In this document: positions 6,719 to 13,957 of the stretch, piece by piece
How positions within the stretch are numbered: position 1 is the stretch's first letter
How the letters are laid out: every line of letters starts with the position of its first letter
From: Cryobacterium sp. PAMC25264
GTDB lineage: Bacteria; Actinomycetota; Actinomycetes; Actinomycetales; Microbacteriaceae
NCBI RefSeq assembly: GCF_019443325.1
Contig: NZ_CP080383.1
Location: forward strand, 558,001-622,000
DNA: 64,000 bases
Direction of reading: 5' to 3'
Notes under the pieces: generated by a model
Seen by the model: the letters and a program-made list of their open reading frames with translations, nothing else
What the model was told of the DNA's origin: nothing
The model's database searches: none
Made by a program: the position numbers and the translations under genes

Positions 6719-8449
6719 CTAGCTCGTTCTCCACAGCTCGCCACCGGGCATCAAGCCCGGGAGCCAAGAGCGCAATAGGGGATTGTAGTCCTCGAAGTTT
6801 TCTGCCCTAAGTGCCCATTGCGTCGGACCTTCGCCAGCTGACCGGAAGCCCGAAATGACAGGTTCGTTGAGGGGACCCTGAGGTGTGGACTTCAGTATGT
6901 TGTGCACAAGGTCAGCAGCCATCCAACGGTTATAGTTCCGCCCGAGAGTGCTGAGACTTGTGATCACGAGCTGTCTGACAATCGGACTCTGGGCCACCTT
7001 GTCCGACCAATACATTACGAAGGCAGGCCCGTCAACGCCAGAGTAACCCAGGTGGCCATGTGCCAGTACAACCTCGCAGAAGGCTCGGAGGACATATTCG
7101 AACGCGTCGGCATCCACGGCCCACATGACCTGTATGGCCTCCCACGTGAATGCGGAAACAACGCTCAAAACGTGGTCCCCATATAGCGACTCTGTGGGAT
7201 CCAACAGGCGAAGCCATCCTAGGATTTCTGAAGCATCCTGGTTCGACAGGGAGCCAGCTTTGAGCCCCCGAACGAAACGTTCGGCGTTGTCTGTCGCCGT
7301 TTCTGGGCCCGCCGGTGGTTTGCCTAGCTCTACCTCGACCGCGGCCAGAAAATCGCTCGCACTGCCATATCGATGTTCCGGTACGTACTGCGTCGCTCGT
7401 TGAATGATTCCCCGTAACGGATTGTTGGCAAGGACAGGATCGGTCGGCCAAACCCCGGTGGTTACGAACTGCGCGAGTTTTCCTAAGGAGTAGATATCGG
7501 TCAGGTACGTCGCGTCCTTGAAAGAGTTTGTCTGCTCGGGTGACCTGAAACCAGGAGTACCCATTCCGAACACAGAGGTCGTTTGGAAAGCATTCGCCCA
7601 CTCTCCTGCGACAGAAAGACCGAAATCGGAAACTTTCCAGGTGCCGTCCACACGTAACACGTTTCCGGGAGTCAGGTCACGGTGAATACTATTGCGGGTG
7701 TGCAAGTGCTGGATCCCGGCTGATACCTCTCTCAGCACCTCCAGCACGGAGGCGGCATCCAACCCCACGCCTCCAGGCACGAACTGTTGTAGATTGCGGT
7801 CAGCGATTGGCATGGCGTACCAATCTCCGTTGTTGGCATCATTGCCTGAATCGAGAATCCGAAGAACGTTGGGGTGGCGTAGTCCCGAGATGATGGTGAT
7901 CTCGCGCTCAAATCTGCGCGCTGCGTCTTTGTCCGCAGTGGAGAGCAGCATCTTGACTGCGACTCGTGGCGGATCTCCGAACCTAGCGAAAGTGTCCGTT
8001 GCAAAATACACGGCACCAAACCCGCCCGTGCCGACAGGATTATTGTCAAGCAGGTAGCGGCGGCCTAGCAGAACGGTCGTTTCTGCGGCCGGTGCGGCAG
8101 GATAAGTCAGTCTTGGTGCGGGGGAAGAGGGCCGAATCTGCTGTAGGGAGGTGACCGTCCAACCGTCCCGGAGGAGTACCACCATGGTCGCCTGCAATTC
8201 TGGCGACCCAACCTCCGGCAGCACCTGCTCGTAAACGCGAGCTACTCGTTCTAGATGCGCCTCATCTGCCCAGTCAACCGACCGCTCGTAGTCCGCCCAT
8301 CGAGTACGGCGTTCGCCGTGCTCGATAAGAATAAATGGACCTCGCGCAAATCCTTCGTCAGTCCAAAACGCATCTATGTCCCGAAGCACAAAGTTGACAC
8401 TCAGCTCACGAAAGTGTCTGCGGACTCTGGGACTGAACTCCTGTGGCAT
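6719..8449 (-). CDS. Ser/Thr protein kinase with extra N- and C-terminal domains
   Basis: This is a 576-residue soluble protein. A Hanks-type kinase domain runs from about residue 130 to 390, with the glycine loop GTGGFGAVY, Lys166 (VAVKML), the HRDLTPGN catalytic loop (His256) and DFG (Asp275), so it should be active. The first 110 residues hold another domain (RRTRWADYERSVDW ... VVLLRDGWTV) resembling N-terminal modules found in abortive-infection-type proteins; that comparison is from memory and weak. The last 190 residues are helical and unknown. There is no transmembrane helix, unlike housekeeping actinobacterial PknA/B kinases, and no PASTA repeats. Being cargo of a mobile element favours a role in defence or regulation of the host. 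Confidence 0.85.
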   Translation of the reverse strand: MPQEFSPRVRRHFRELSVNFVLRDIDAFWTDEGFARGPFILIEHGERRTRWADYERSVDWADEAHLERVARVYEQVLPEVGSPELQATMVVLLRDGWTVTSLQQIRPSSPAPRLTYPAAPAAETTVLLGRRYLLDNNPVGTGGFGAVYFATDTFARFGDPPRVAVKMLLSTADKDAARRFEREITIISGLRHPNVLRILDSGNDANNGDWYAMPIADRNLQQFVPGGVGLDAASVLEVLREVSAGIQHLHTRNSIHRDLTPGNVLRVDGTWKVSDFGLSVAGEWANAFQTTSVFGMGTPGFRSPEQTNSFKDATYLTDIYSLGKLAQFVTTGVWPTDPVLANNPLRGIIQRATQYVPEHRYGSASDFLAAVEVELGKPPAGPETATDNAERFVRGLKAGSLSNQDASEILGWLRLLDPTESLYGDHVLSVVSAFTWEAIQVMWAVDADAFEYVLRAFCEVVLAHGHLGYSGVDGPAFVMYWSDKVAQSPIVRQLVITSLSTLGRNYNRWMAADLVHNILKSTPQGPLNEPVISGFRSAGEGPTQWALRAENFEDYNPLLRSWLPGLMPGGELWRTS

Positions 8450-8501
8450 GTGGTTCCAAACTCTGTGGTCGGCGTGCCAAATCTAGAGCGCCCAGGGCTT
8501 G

Positions 8502-10061
8502 CTACCTACTCGAATTTTCCTCATGCTCAGGCAAAGCTCCCTCGGGGTCATTGAGGCTCAGCACAACTTTGTGCTTAATCATGATCCTCTGGACCTTCCG
8601 ACCTGGGTTGATCTTGATCTCCAGAAGCGACTTGACCAACTCCCGCCTCTGATCCAGTCCGAGGGAGTCGAACTTCTCACTGAGTTGTGTGCGTGCCGCG
8701 ACTGCATCCTTGATACTCACCCGGCCATTCTTGAATAGGCCCTCCCGGAGATCCACAGTCATAGCGGCATGGGCCGATTCCTCAGCGGCTACGCGCAGTT
8801 GTGCAGTGAGGACTTCATCTTGTTTGGAAAGCTCCTTTAGGTCTTTGGCCGCCTGAGCTGCCGTGAGTGCTCCCAGGCGGATCAGTGTCATAAATTCTTG
8901 TCTGGAGGCTCTGACAGCCGCCTGTGCCTTGTGTAGTGGGGCCGTGTCTGTTCCCTTCCCAGCAGATGAAATCTCACCAGTGCTGAATAGGAACGCGCTG
9001 ATGACTTCATGTCTCACCATGGGGTCGAGCTGGCCAACTGCGATAGCGGTATGTCGCCTCTCATCGGTGGAAACTCTGAGCTTGGCCGCACACCGGTAGT
9101 GCGGGGTTACCACGCCACGCACCTTCACGGTGTGGGACCTCATGGGGCCACCACACACCCCGCAGGTAATGAGTCCGGAGCACAGATACTTTTGCTTCCT
9201 ACCCGGGGCTGTAAGCCTCCCTGATTGGCTGAGCAACGCCGTAGTATCCGCGAGTGTCTCCCGGGTCACCAGCGGCTCCCACGTGCCTGTGATGCCCTCC
9301 TGTACTACCCCGTCTCTGACGACCAAACCGGCGTTGCGGGGCCGCAGAAGGAGCTGCCGAACAGTTTGATAGGTCCACTCGTTGCCCCGGGTTGTCTTTA
9401 TCCCGGCAACGTTCCACCGCTTCGCGATTGAGTACAGCGTGGTATCACGCTTAGGCACCTCGTCGGGGTCATCCTTTCGCATAATGGTGTCGTACGCCCC
9501 CTCGATTAGGGCTTTCTCCTCAGGGATGACCACGCCGTCACGGGCAGACGTGTATCCGAATGGCCGCGTACCCCACAGAGCATTACCTTGTGAGATCTCG
9601 TCGGCGTATCGCGCCCTCAGGCGTTCTTTCTTGATGTCAGATTCCATCTGAGCCATGACTCCCTGAAAAGAGGCCATGGCCGCATCCATGTAGTCGGCGG
9701 GATCCATTGTCGAACCGTTGGCGAACATCCACGTGACCGCATTCTGTTTGCAGAGCAGCTTGAATGCTTCGGTCTCTAATGAGCTTCGGGCAAACCTATC
9801 TTGGCGGTCTGTCAGTACAACGTCGATCTTGCCTAGCCCGATGTCGGAGCGGATCCGGTTCCAGTCGGATCTCCTCGTCCCAGACCAGCCACTGATGCCG
9901 TCATCCGTGTAGACATCGACAACAGCTAGACCCTCTGTATTGGCGAGCGCTCGAAGCCTCTTTTCTTGAACTTCAACCTTGTCTACTTTGGAGTCCTTCT
10001 CGCTGATGCGTGTATAGATGGCAGCCCTCAGGGGGTCAGAAACGCTCATAGCCCTAAGCAT
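8502..10061 (-). CDS. int: Large serine integrase
   Basis: This is a 519-residue large serine recombinase. The N-terminal catalytic domain has AAIYTRIS with the nucleophile Ser20. The zinc-ribbon region follows (CSGLITCGVCGGPMRSH, about residues 290-310), and a helical coiled-coil part lies at about residues 385-450. It should carry out attP x attB integration and, with a directionality factor, excision. An ATG at 10049 gives MSVSDPLRAAIYTRIS and is an equally good or better start. Both starts lie inside the attP arm, so integration replaces the DNA upstream of the gene and may change its expression. I see no obvious directionality factor, but any of the small element proteins could serve. 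Confidence 0.95.
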   Translation of the reverse strand: MLRAMSVSDPLRAAIYTRISEKDSKVDKVEVQEKRLRALANTEGLAVVDVYTDDGISGWSGTRRSDWNRIRSDIGLGKIDVVLTDRQDRFARSSLETEAFKLLCKQNAVTWMFANGSTMDPADYMDAAMASFQGVMAQMESDIKKERLRARYADEISQGNALWGTRPFGYTSARDGVVIPEEKALIEGAYDTIMRKDDPDEVPKRDTTLYSIAKRWNVAGIKTTRGNEWTYQTVRQLLLRPRNAGLVVRDGVVQEGITGTWEPLVTRETLADTTALLSQSGRLTAPGRKQKYLCSGLITCGVCGGPMRSHTVKVRGVVTPHYRCAAKLRVSTDERRHTAIAVGQLDPMVRHEVISAFLFSTGEISSAGKGTDTAPLHKAQAAVRASRQEFMTLIRLGALTAAQAAKDLKELSKQDEVLTAQLRVAAEESAHAAMTVDLREGLFKNGRVSIKDAVAARTQLSEKFDSLGLDQRRELVKSLLEIKINPGRKVQRIMIKHKVVLSLNDPEGALPEHEENSSR

Positions 10062-10090
10062 AGGTCAGGGCTGCCCGGCATGTGCTCCAT
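10045..10090. other. attR junction
   Basis: This is the right junction between element and cpaF, with the core GGGCT at 10068-10072. The element arm carries ATAGCCCTA (10048-10056), the inverse of the arm motif at 489-497. The arm overlaps the start of the integrase gene. Confidence 0.75.
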
Positions 10091-10421
10091 CCACGCCAAC
10101 AGCGCCAGGGACGCGCTCGCCAAGCTGTCGACTCTGCCGCTGCTGGCCGGGCGCAACATCGACTCGTCGTTCGTGCTGCCCACCGTGGCCGGCTGCATCG
10201 ACATCGTCGTGCACTGCGAGATGGACCGGCGCGGCCGGCGCCGGGTGACCGAGATCATCGCGCCGAGCGGCCAGCTCACCGGATCCACAATCGAAGCCAG
10301 CCCGCTGTTCCTGATGAACAACGGCGTCCTCGAGCACACCGGCGGCTTCCCCACCAAGCTCGCCAAGTTCCGTGCCGCCGGGTTGGACCCGGCTGACGTG
10401 CTGCGGAGGGGAGCGGCATGA
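10073..10421 (+). pseudogene. cpaF: cpaF/tadA pilus ATPase, 3' part
   Basis: This is the C-terminal part of the CpaF ATPase split by the element. It begins with PGMCSIHANSARDALAKL, the conserved His-box region, and continues through the C-terminal alpha/beta part to the stop at 10421. That stop overlaps the tadB start. It might be translated from ATG 10078, but without Walker motifs it cannot hydrolyse ATP. After excision of the element the gene would be intact. Confidence 0.92.
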
Positions 10422-11278
10422 TCCTCGTGCTGGGAAGTCTCCTGGGGGCCGGGCTGGTTTTGCTCAGCGCGCCGTTCCTCTGGCCGTCCACCAGGGCCGG
10501 CCGCCGGGGCAACCGGTTGACGGATGGCTGGCGTGCGCGCCTCGCGCAGGCCGGCATGGGCGGGCTGCCGCTGTCGGTGTTCGCCACGGTCTCCTGGGTA
10601 CTGGCGGTTGCGGCCGCGGCGCTCGCCGAGGCGATCCTCGGTGTGCGGGCGCTCACCGTGGTGGCCGGGGTGCTCTGGCTGATCCTGCCCAGCCTCATCG
10701 TGCTGTGGCGGGCCCGCGCCCGGCGTCGGCTCAACCGCACAGTGTGGCCTGACGTCGTGGACCATCTGGTCTCCGCCGTGCGCTCGGGTCTCGCGCTGCC
10801 CGACGCGGTGAGCAGCCTGGCGCAGTCGGGTCCGGTGCTGACCCGGGTGTCGTTCGCCGAGTTCGAGCGCGACTACCGAGCCACCGGCAACTTCGGTTAC
10901 AGCGTCGACAAGCTCAAGAGCTCCCTGGCCGACCCGTTCGCAGACCGACTGCTGGAGACCCTCCGCATGGCGCGGGAGGTGGGCGGCAGCGACCTCACCG
11001 TGGTGCTGCGCAGCCTGTCCAGTTGGCTGCGGCAGGATGCGGCGGTGCGCGCCGAGGTAGAGGCCAAGCAGTCCTGGGTGGTCAACGCCGCCCGCCTCGG
11101 GGTCGCCGCCCCCTGGATCGTGCTCGTGCTCATCAGCACCCGGCCCGAGGCGGCGCAGGCGTTCAACACCGCGGCCGGCACCGTCGTGATCCTCGGCGGC
11201 CTCACGGTCTCCGTGCTGGCCTACCGGGTGATGCTCGCCCTGGGCCGGCTGCCCGAGGAACGCAGGTGGTTCCAGTGA
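10418..11278 (+). CDS. tadB: TadB-like pilus platform protein
   Basis: This 286-residue membrane protein of the type II secretion F family is part of the inner-membrane platform of the Tad pilus. It has N-terminal hydrophobic helices (about residues 3-25 and 45-95), a cytoplasmic F domain (HLVSAVRSGLALPDAVSSLA ... MAREVGGSDLTVVLRSLS) and two C-terminal transmembrane segments. The ATG overlaps the cpaF stop and its own stop overlaps the tadC start. The operon order cpaF-tadB-tadC is standard for Tad loci. Confidence 0.88.
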   Translation: MILVLGSLLGAGLVLLSAPFLWPSTRAGRRGNRLTDGWRARLAQAGMGGLPLSVFATVSWVLAVAAAALAEAILGVRALTVVAGVLWLILPSLIVLWRARARRRLNRTVWPDVVDHLVSAVRSGLALPDAVSSLAQSGPVLTRVSFAEFERDYRATGNFGYSVDKLKSSLADPFADRLLETLRMAREVGGSDLTVVLRSLSSWLRQDAAVRAEVEAKQSWVVNAARLGVAAPWIVLVLISTRPEAAQAFNTAAGTVVILGGLTVSVLAYRVMLALGRLPEERRWFQ

Positions 11279-12210
11279 CCGCGCTGGCCTGGGGTGCGTT
11301 CTTCGGCGCGGTGCTCGGCATCGGGCTGTGGTCGTTGGTGAGCCTCACCCCGCGATTGAGCCGGCCCCGGCTCGCGAACCGGTTGGCGCCCTACCTGCTC
11401 GACGTCTCCGGGGAGGCCCGGGTGTTCGTCGGCCGTCGTTCCATCGACCCCATCCCCGTGCTGGGCACGCTGTTCTCGCCGGTGTTCGAGTCGCTCGCGC
11501 AGGCCCTCGCCAGCGCGCTGGGCGGCGCCGAGGCCGTTCAGCGCCGGCTGCGGCAATCCGGGTCTACCCGCACGGTCGAGGCGTTCCGCTCGGAGCAACT
11601 CGCTTGGGCGTTGATCGCGGCCGCGAGCACGCTGCTCGTGGTGATTGGCACGCCCCTCGGCCGCGGGTGGCCACTCATCGTGCAGGTCGCCGCGCCCGTC
11701 GCCGCAGCGGCGGCCGGTGTGGTGCTGCGCGACACGGTGCTCAAACGGGCCGCCACGGCGCGGCTGGCCCGTATCGACAGTGAACTGCCCACCATCCTCG
11801 AGTTCCTCACGCTGTCGCTTGCCGCAGGCGAGGGCATCCTTGACGCCCTCCGCCGGGTGTCCGGCAGCACCTCGGGGGAGCTGTCGCGGGAGTTCGCCGG
11901 GTTGATCAACGACGTGCACGCTGGAGTGTCCGTCACGACCGCGCTCACCGAACTGTCCCGGCGGATGCGGCTGACCTCGCTCACCCGCTTCGTGGACCAG
12001 GTCGTCGGCGCGATCGACCGGGGGTCTCCGCTGGCCGAGGTGCTGCGGGCGCAGGCGCAGGACGGCCGCGAGGAAGCCAAGCGCACCCTGCTCGAGGCCG
12101 CCGGGAAGAAGGAGGTGGCCATGATGGTGCCACTGGTCTTCCTGATCCTGCCGATGACCATTCTGTTCGCGATCTTCCCTGGCCTGTTCGTGCTGCAGGC
12201 CGGTTTCTAG
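11275..12210 (+). CDS. tadC: TadC-like pilus platform protein
   Basis: This is a 311-residue second F-family platform protein. It starts at a GTG overlapping the tadB stop (GTGA). The domain around LPTILEFLTLSLAAGEGILDALRRV and the C-terminal helix pair ending in PLVFLILPMTILFAIFPGLF match TadC. With TadB it forms the membrane base that the ATPase drives, so its function depends on the interrupted cpaF. Confidence 0.88.
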   Translation: MTALAWGAFFGAVLGIGLWSLVSLTPRLSRPRLANRLAPYLLDVSGEARVFVGRRSIDPIPVLGTLFSPVFESLAQALASALGGAEAVQRRLRQSGSTRTVEAFRSEQLAWALIAAASTLLVVIGTPLGRGWPLIVQVAAPVAAAAAGVVLRDTVLKRAATARLARIDSELPTILEFLTLSLAAGEGILDALRRVSGSTSGELSREFAGLINDVHAGVSVTTALTELSRRMRLTSLTRFVDQVVGAIDRGSPLAEVLRAQAQDGREEAKRTLLEAAGKKEVAMMVPLVFLILPMTILFAIFPGLFVLQAGF

Positions 12211-12268
12211 TTTTTTTGCCTGAACCATCCCGTTCCGCCGTGCACCACCCCAGAGAAAGCAGGACACC

Positions 12269-12454
12269 GTGAGTCTCACCACCCAGCTGTACAACCGTTT
12301 CCGCGCCGGGCTGCACGATGACCGGGGCGATGTGCCCGGATGGGTCTTGATCACGTTGATGACGGCAGGCCTCGTCATGATCATCTGGGGCCTGGCCGGG
12401 CCCGCGCTCAGCGGCATCTTCGAGCAAGCCATCAACCGGGTCAGCGGCATCTGA
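12269..12454 (+). CDS. Flp-like pilin subunit
   Basis: This 61-residue protein has a short basic N-terminus, the sequence GDVPGWVLITLMTAGLVMII and a single hydrophobic helix, the layout of Flp-type pilins or pilin-like proteins. It starts at GTG 12269 about 60 bp after tadC. The Gly before the hydrophobic stretch is a plausible prepilin peptidase site. It is probably the pilus fibre subunit. No prepilin peptidase gene is in the window. Confidence 0.7.
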   Translation: MSLTTQLYNRFRAGLHDDRGDVPGWVLITLMTAGLVMIIWGLAGPALSGIFEQAINRVSGI

Positions 12455-12462
12455 CCGTCGTC

Positions 12463-12894
12463 ATGAGCCTGCGACGCAGCATCCGTGGCAGCGTCGTCAT
12501 CAGAGTCCGGTGGGGCGACGCCGAGCGTGGCACGGCGGTGGCCGAATTTGTGATGGTGGCCGCCCTGCTCACCGGCCTCACCCTGGCGGTGCTGCAGCTG
12601 GCCTTGGCGCTGCACATCCGCAACACAGTGCTGGATGCCGCCGCCGAGGGGGCCCGGTATGCCGCCCTGGCCGACAGCGGCCTCGGCCAGGGCGCCGAGC
12701 GCAGCCGTGACCTCATCACGGCGGCCCTCGGCCCGGCCTACGCCGCCGACGTGACGGCCGACTACACGTCAGTGGCGGGGCAGCCGGGAGTGCGGGTGCG
12801 GGTCGTGGCCCCGCTGCCGCTGTTCGGGCTGTTCGGTGTGGCCGACGGGCTGGAGGTGGAGGGACATGCCGTCGTGGAGGGTTCGGTGGGCTGA
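12463..12894 (+). CDS. TadE-like pseudopilin
   Basis: This 143-residue protein has the TadE signature: a basic leader, then GTAVAEFVMVAALLTGLTLAVLQL with Glu shortly before the transmembrane helix, then an extracellular part. I chose ATG 12463, 8 bases after the pilin stop. Pseudopilins of this kind assist pilus assembly and are processed by the prepilin peptidase. The next gene overlaps it by 29 bp. Confidence 0.8.
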   Translation: MSLRRSIRGSVVIRVRWGDAERGTAVAEFVMVAALLTGLTLAVLQLALALHIRNTVLDAAAEGARYAALADSGLGQGAERSRDLITAALGPAYAADVTADYTSVAGQPGVRVRVVAPLPLFGLFGVADGLEVEGHAVVEGSVG

Positions 12895-13339
12895 ACGCCG
12901 GTCGATGCTGACGGACGAGACCGGATCGGCCTCGCTGGAGTTCATCACGGTCGGGCTGATCCTGCTCGTTCCGTTGGTCTACCTGATTCTGGCCATGTCG
13001 GTGTTGCAGGGCGGGGCGTTCGCGGTGGAGGGCGCCGCCCGGCAGGCCGCCCGCGTGTACGTGCTGGCGCCCAGCACGGCTGACGCCGAGGCCCGCGCCG
13101 AGCGGGCGGTCCTGGTGGGTTTGGCCGACTACGGAATCGACGCCGACGCCGCCGAGGTGAGCATCACCTGCGCGGGCGGGGGAGCCTGCCTGAGCCGGCG
13201 CAGCGTGGTGACCGTGACCGTTCGGGTGCAGGTGGCCCTACCGTTCGTGCCCGGGGTGCTCACCCAGTCCCACGGCGGGAGCATCCCGCTGCAGGCGTCG
13301 GCGACCCAGACCGTGTCCCGGTTCTGGCACGAGGGGTGA
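12866..13339 (+). CDS. TadE-like pseudopilin
   Basis: This 157-residue protein contains GSASLEFITVGLILLVPLVYLILAM, again the TadE-type N-terminal helix with a preceding Glu. The ATG at 12866 has GGAGG 8 bases upstream and overlaps the previous gene. The soluble part has two cysteines (ITCAGGGACLS) that may form a disulfide outside the cell. The stop overlaps the next GTG. Confidence 0.8.
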   Translation: MPSWRVRWAERRSMLTDETGSASLEFITVGLILLVPLVYLILAMSVLQGGAFAVEGAARQAARVYVLAPSTADAEARAERAVLVGLADYGIDADAAEVSITCAGGGACLSRRSVVTVTVRVQVALPFVPGVLTQSHGGSIPLQASATQTVSRFWHEG

Positions 13340-13803
13340 GGCCGGTGCGGAGACCGTGGGCACGACGCATCCGTGGTGAGCACGGCGACGAGGGTTCCAC
13401 GCTGCTGCTGACGATCTTCTACGGGTTCCTCGCCTTGGTGGTGGTGCTGATCGTGGTGGCCGCGACCAGCCTCTACCTTGAGCGCAAGCAGCTCTTCACC
13501 CTGGCGGATGGCGCGGCGCTCGCCGCAGCTGAATCGTTCCGGCTCGACGCGGTCGCGATCGACTCCGGGCAGTTGCATGCCGCACTGACCACCCCTGAGG
13601 TGCGGGCTGCTGCGACGGGGTACCTCGCCGCAGCCCGCCACCCCGGGCTGGAAGACCTGACGCTGACCCGCGCCGACACCGTGGACGGCCAGAGCGCCAC
13701 CATCACCCTGCAAGCCTGGTGGCGCCCGCCCGTGCTCACGCTGTTCGTGCCCGACGGCCTGCCTGTCCAGGTGACCGCGGTCGCGCGGTCGGTCTTCGGC
13801 TGA
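13336..13803 (+). CDS. TadE/TadG-like pilus-associated membrane protein
   Basis: This 155-residue protein starts at GTG 13336 over the previous stop. The segment [48 protein letters not shown] is the helix and following motif of TadG-like or helicase/secretion neighbourhood TadE-like proteins of actinobacteria. It is the last gene of the tad operon. Confidence 0.75.
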   Translation: MRPVRRPWARRIRGEHGDEGSTLLLTIFYGFLALVVVLIVVAATSLYLERKQLFTLADGAALAAAESFRLDAVAIDSGQLHAALTTPEVRAAATGYLAAARHPGLEDLTLTRADTVDGQSATITLQAWWRPPVLTLFVPDGLPVQVTAVARSVFG

Positions 13804-13853
13804 CCCGTGTCTGGTCGATCACCGGGCTCCCGCACGAGCGGGCTTCGTGTGCT

Positions 13854-13875
13854 GTTCACCGTCGGTTCAGGTCCC
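13854..13875 (+). promoter_or_regulatory. PHO box upstream of phosphatase gene
   Basis: Two direct repeats GTTCACCGTCG and GTTCAGGTCCC lie exactly 11 bp apart. This is the unit length and consensus of PhoP-binding PHO boxes known from actinomycetes. The position, about 85-105 bp before the phosphatase start, fits induction by phosphate limitation. Confidence 0.65.
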
Positions 13876-13957
13876 GTCCCCGTCGCCCGTGTTCTCTTGT
13901 AGGCGTTGCTTCCGTCCGGAAAGTAACGCTGAGACACCTAGTCCAGGGGGAAACGCC

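Larger units (their letters stand above)
471..10067. mobile_element. Serine-integrase integrative element inserted in cpaF (about 9.6 kb)
   Basis: The two halves of one cpaF gene lie on either side of this segment. GGGCT occurs at 471-475 and at 10068-10072. Joining the outer sides across one copy gives ...NSGLPGMCSIHANS in frame, so the integration point is read directly from the sequence. The element holds a large serine integrase against its right end, a small serine recombinase, a replication-like gene with internal direct repeats, several small overlapping genes and a kinase-containing cargo block. Its genes look less GC-rich than the flanks. I see no relaxase, FtsK-like translocase, capsid or portal gene. 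It is therefore more likely a satellite or mobilizable element than a complete phage or conjugative element. Confidence 0.9.

Noticed and set aside
6573..6767. Minus-strand frame of 64 codons overlapping the tiny zinc ribbon
   Set aside because: The plus-strand frame carries a complete pair of CxxC knuckles and a promoter. The minus-strand frame has no motif and is its shadow.
471..10072. Complete prophage or conjugative element
   Set aside because: No capsid, portal, tail, relaxase, FtsK-like or type IV secretion gene can be seen, and the length is too short.
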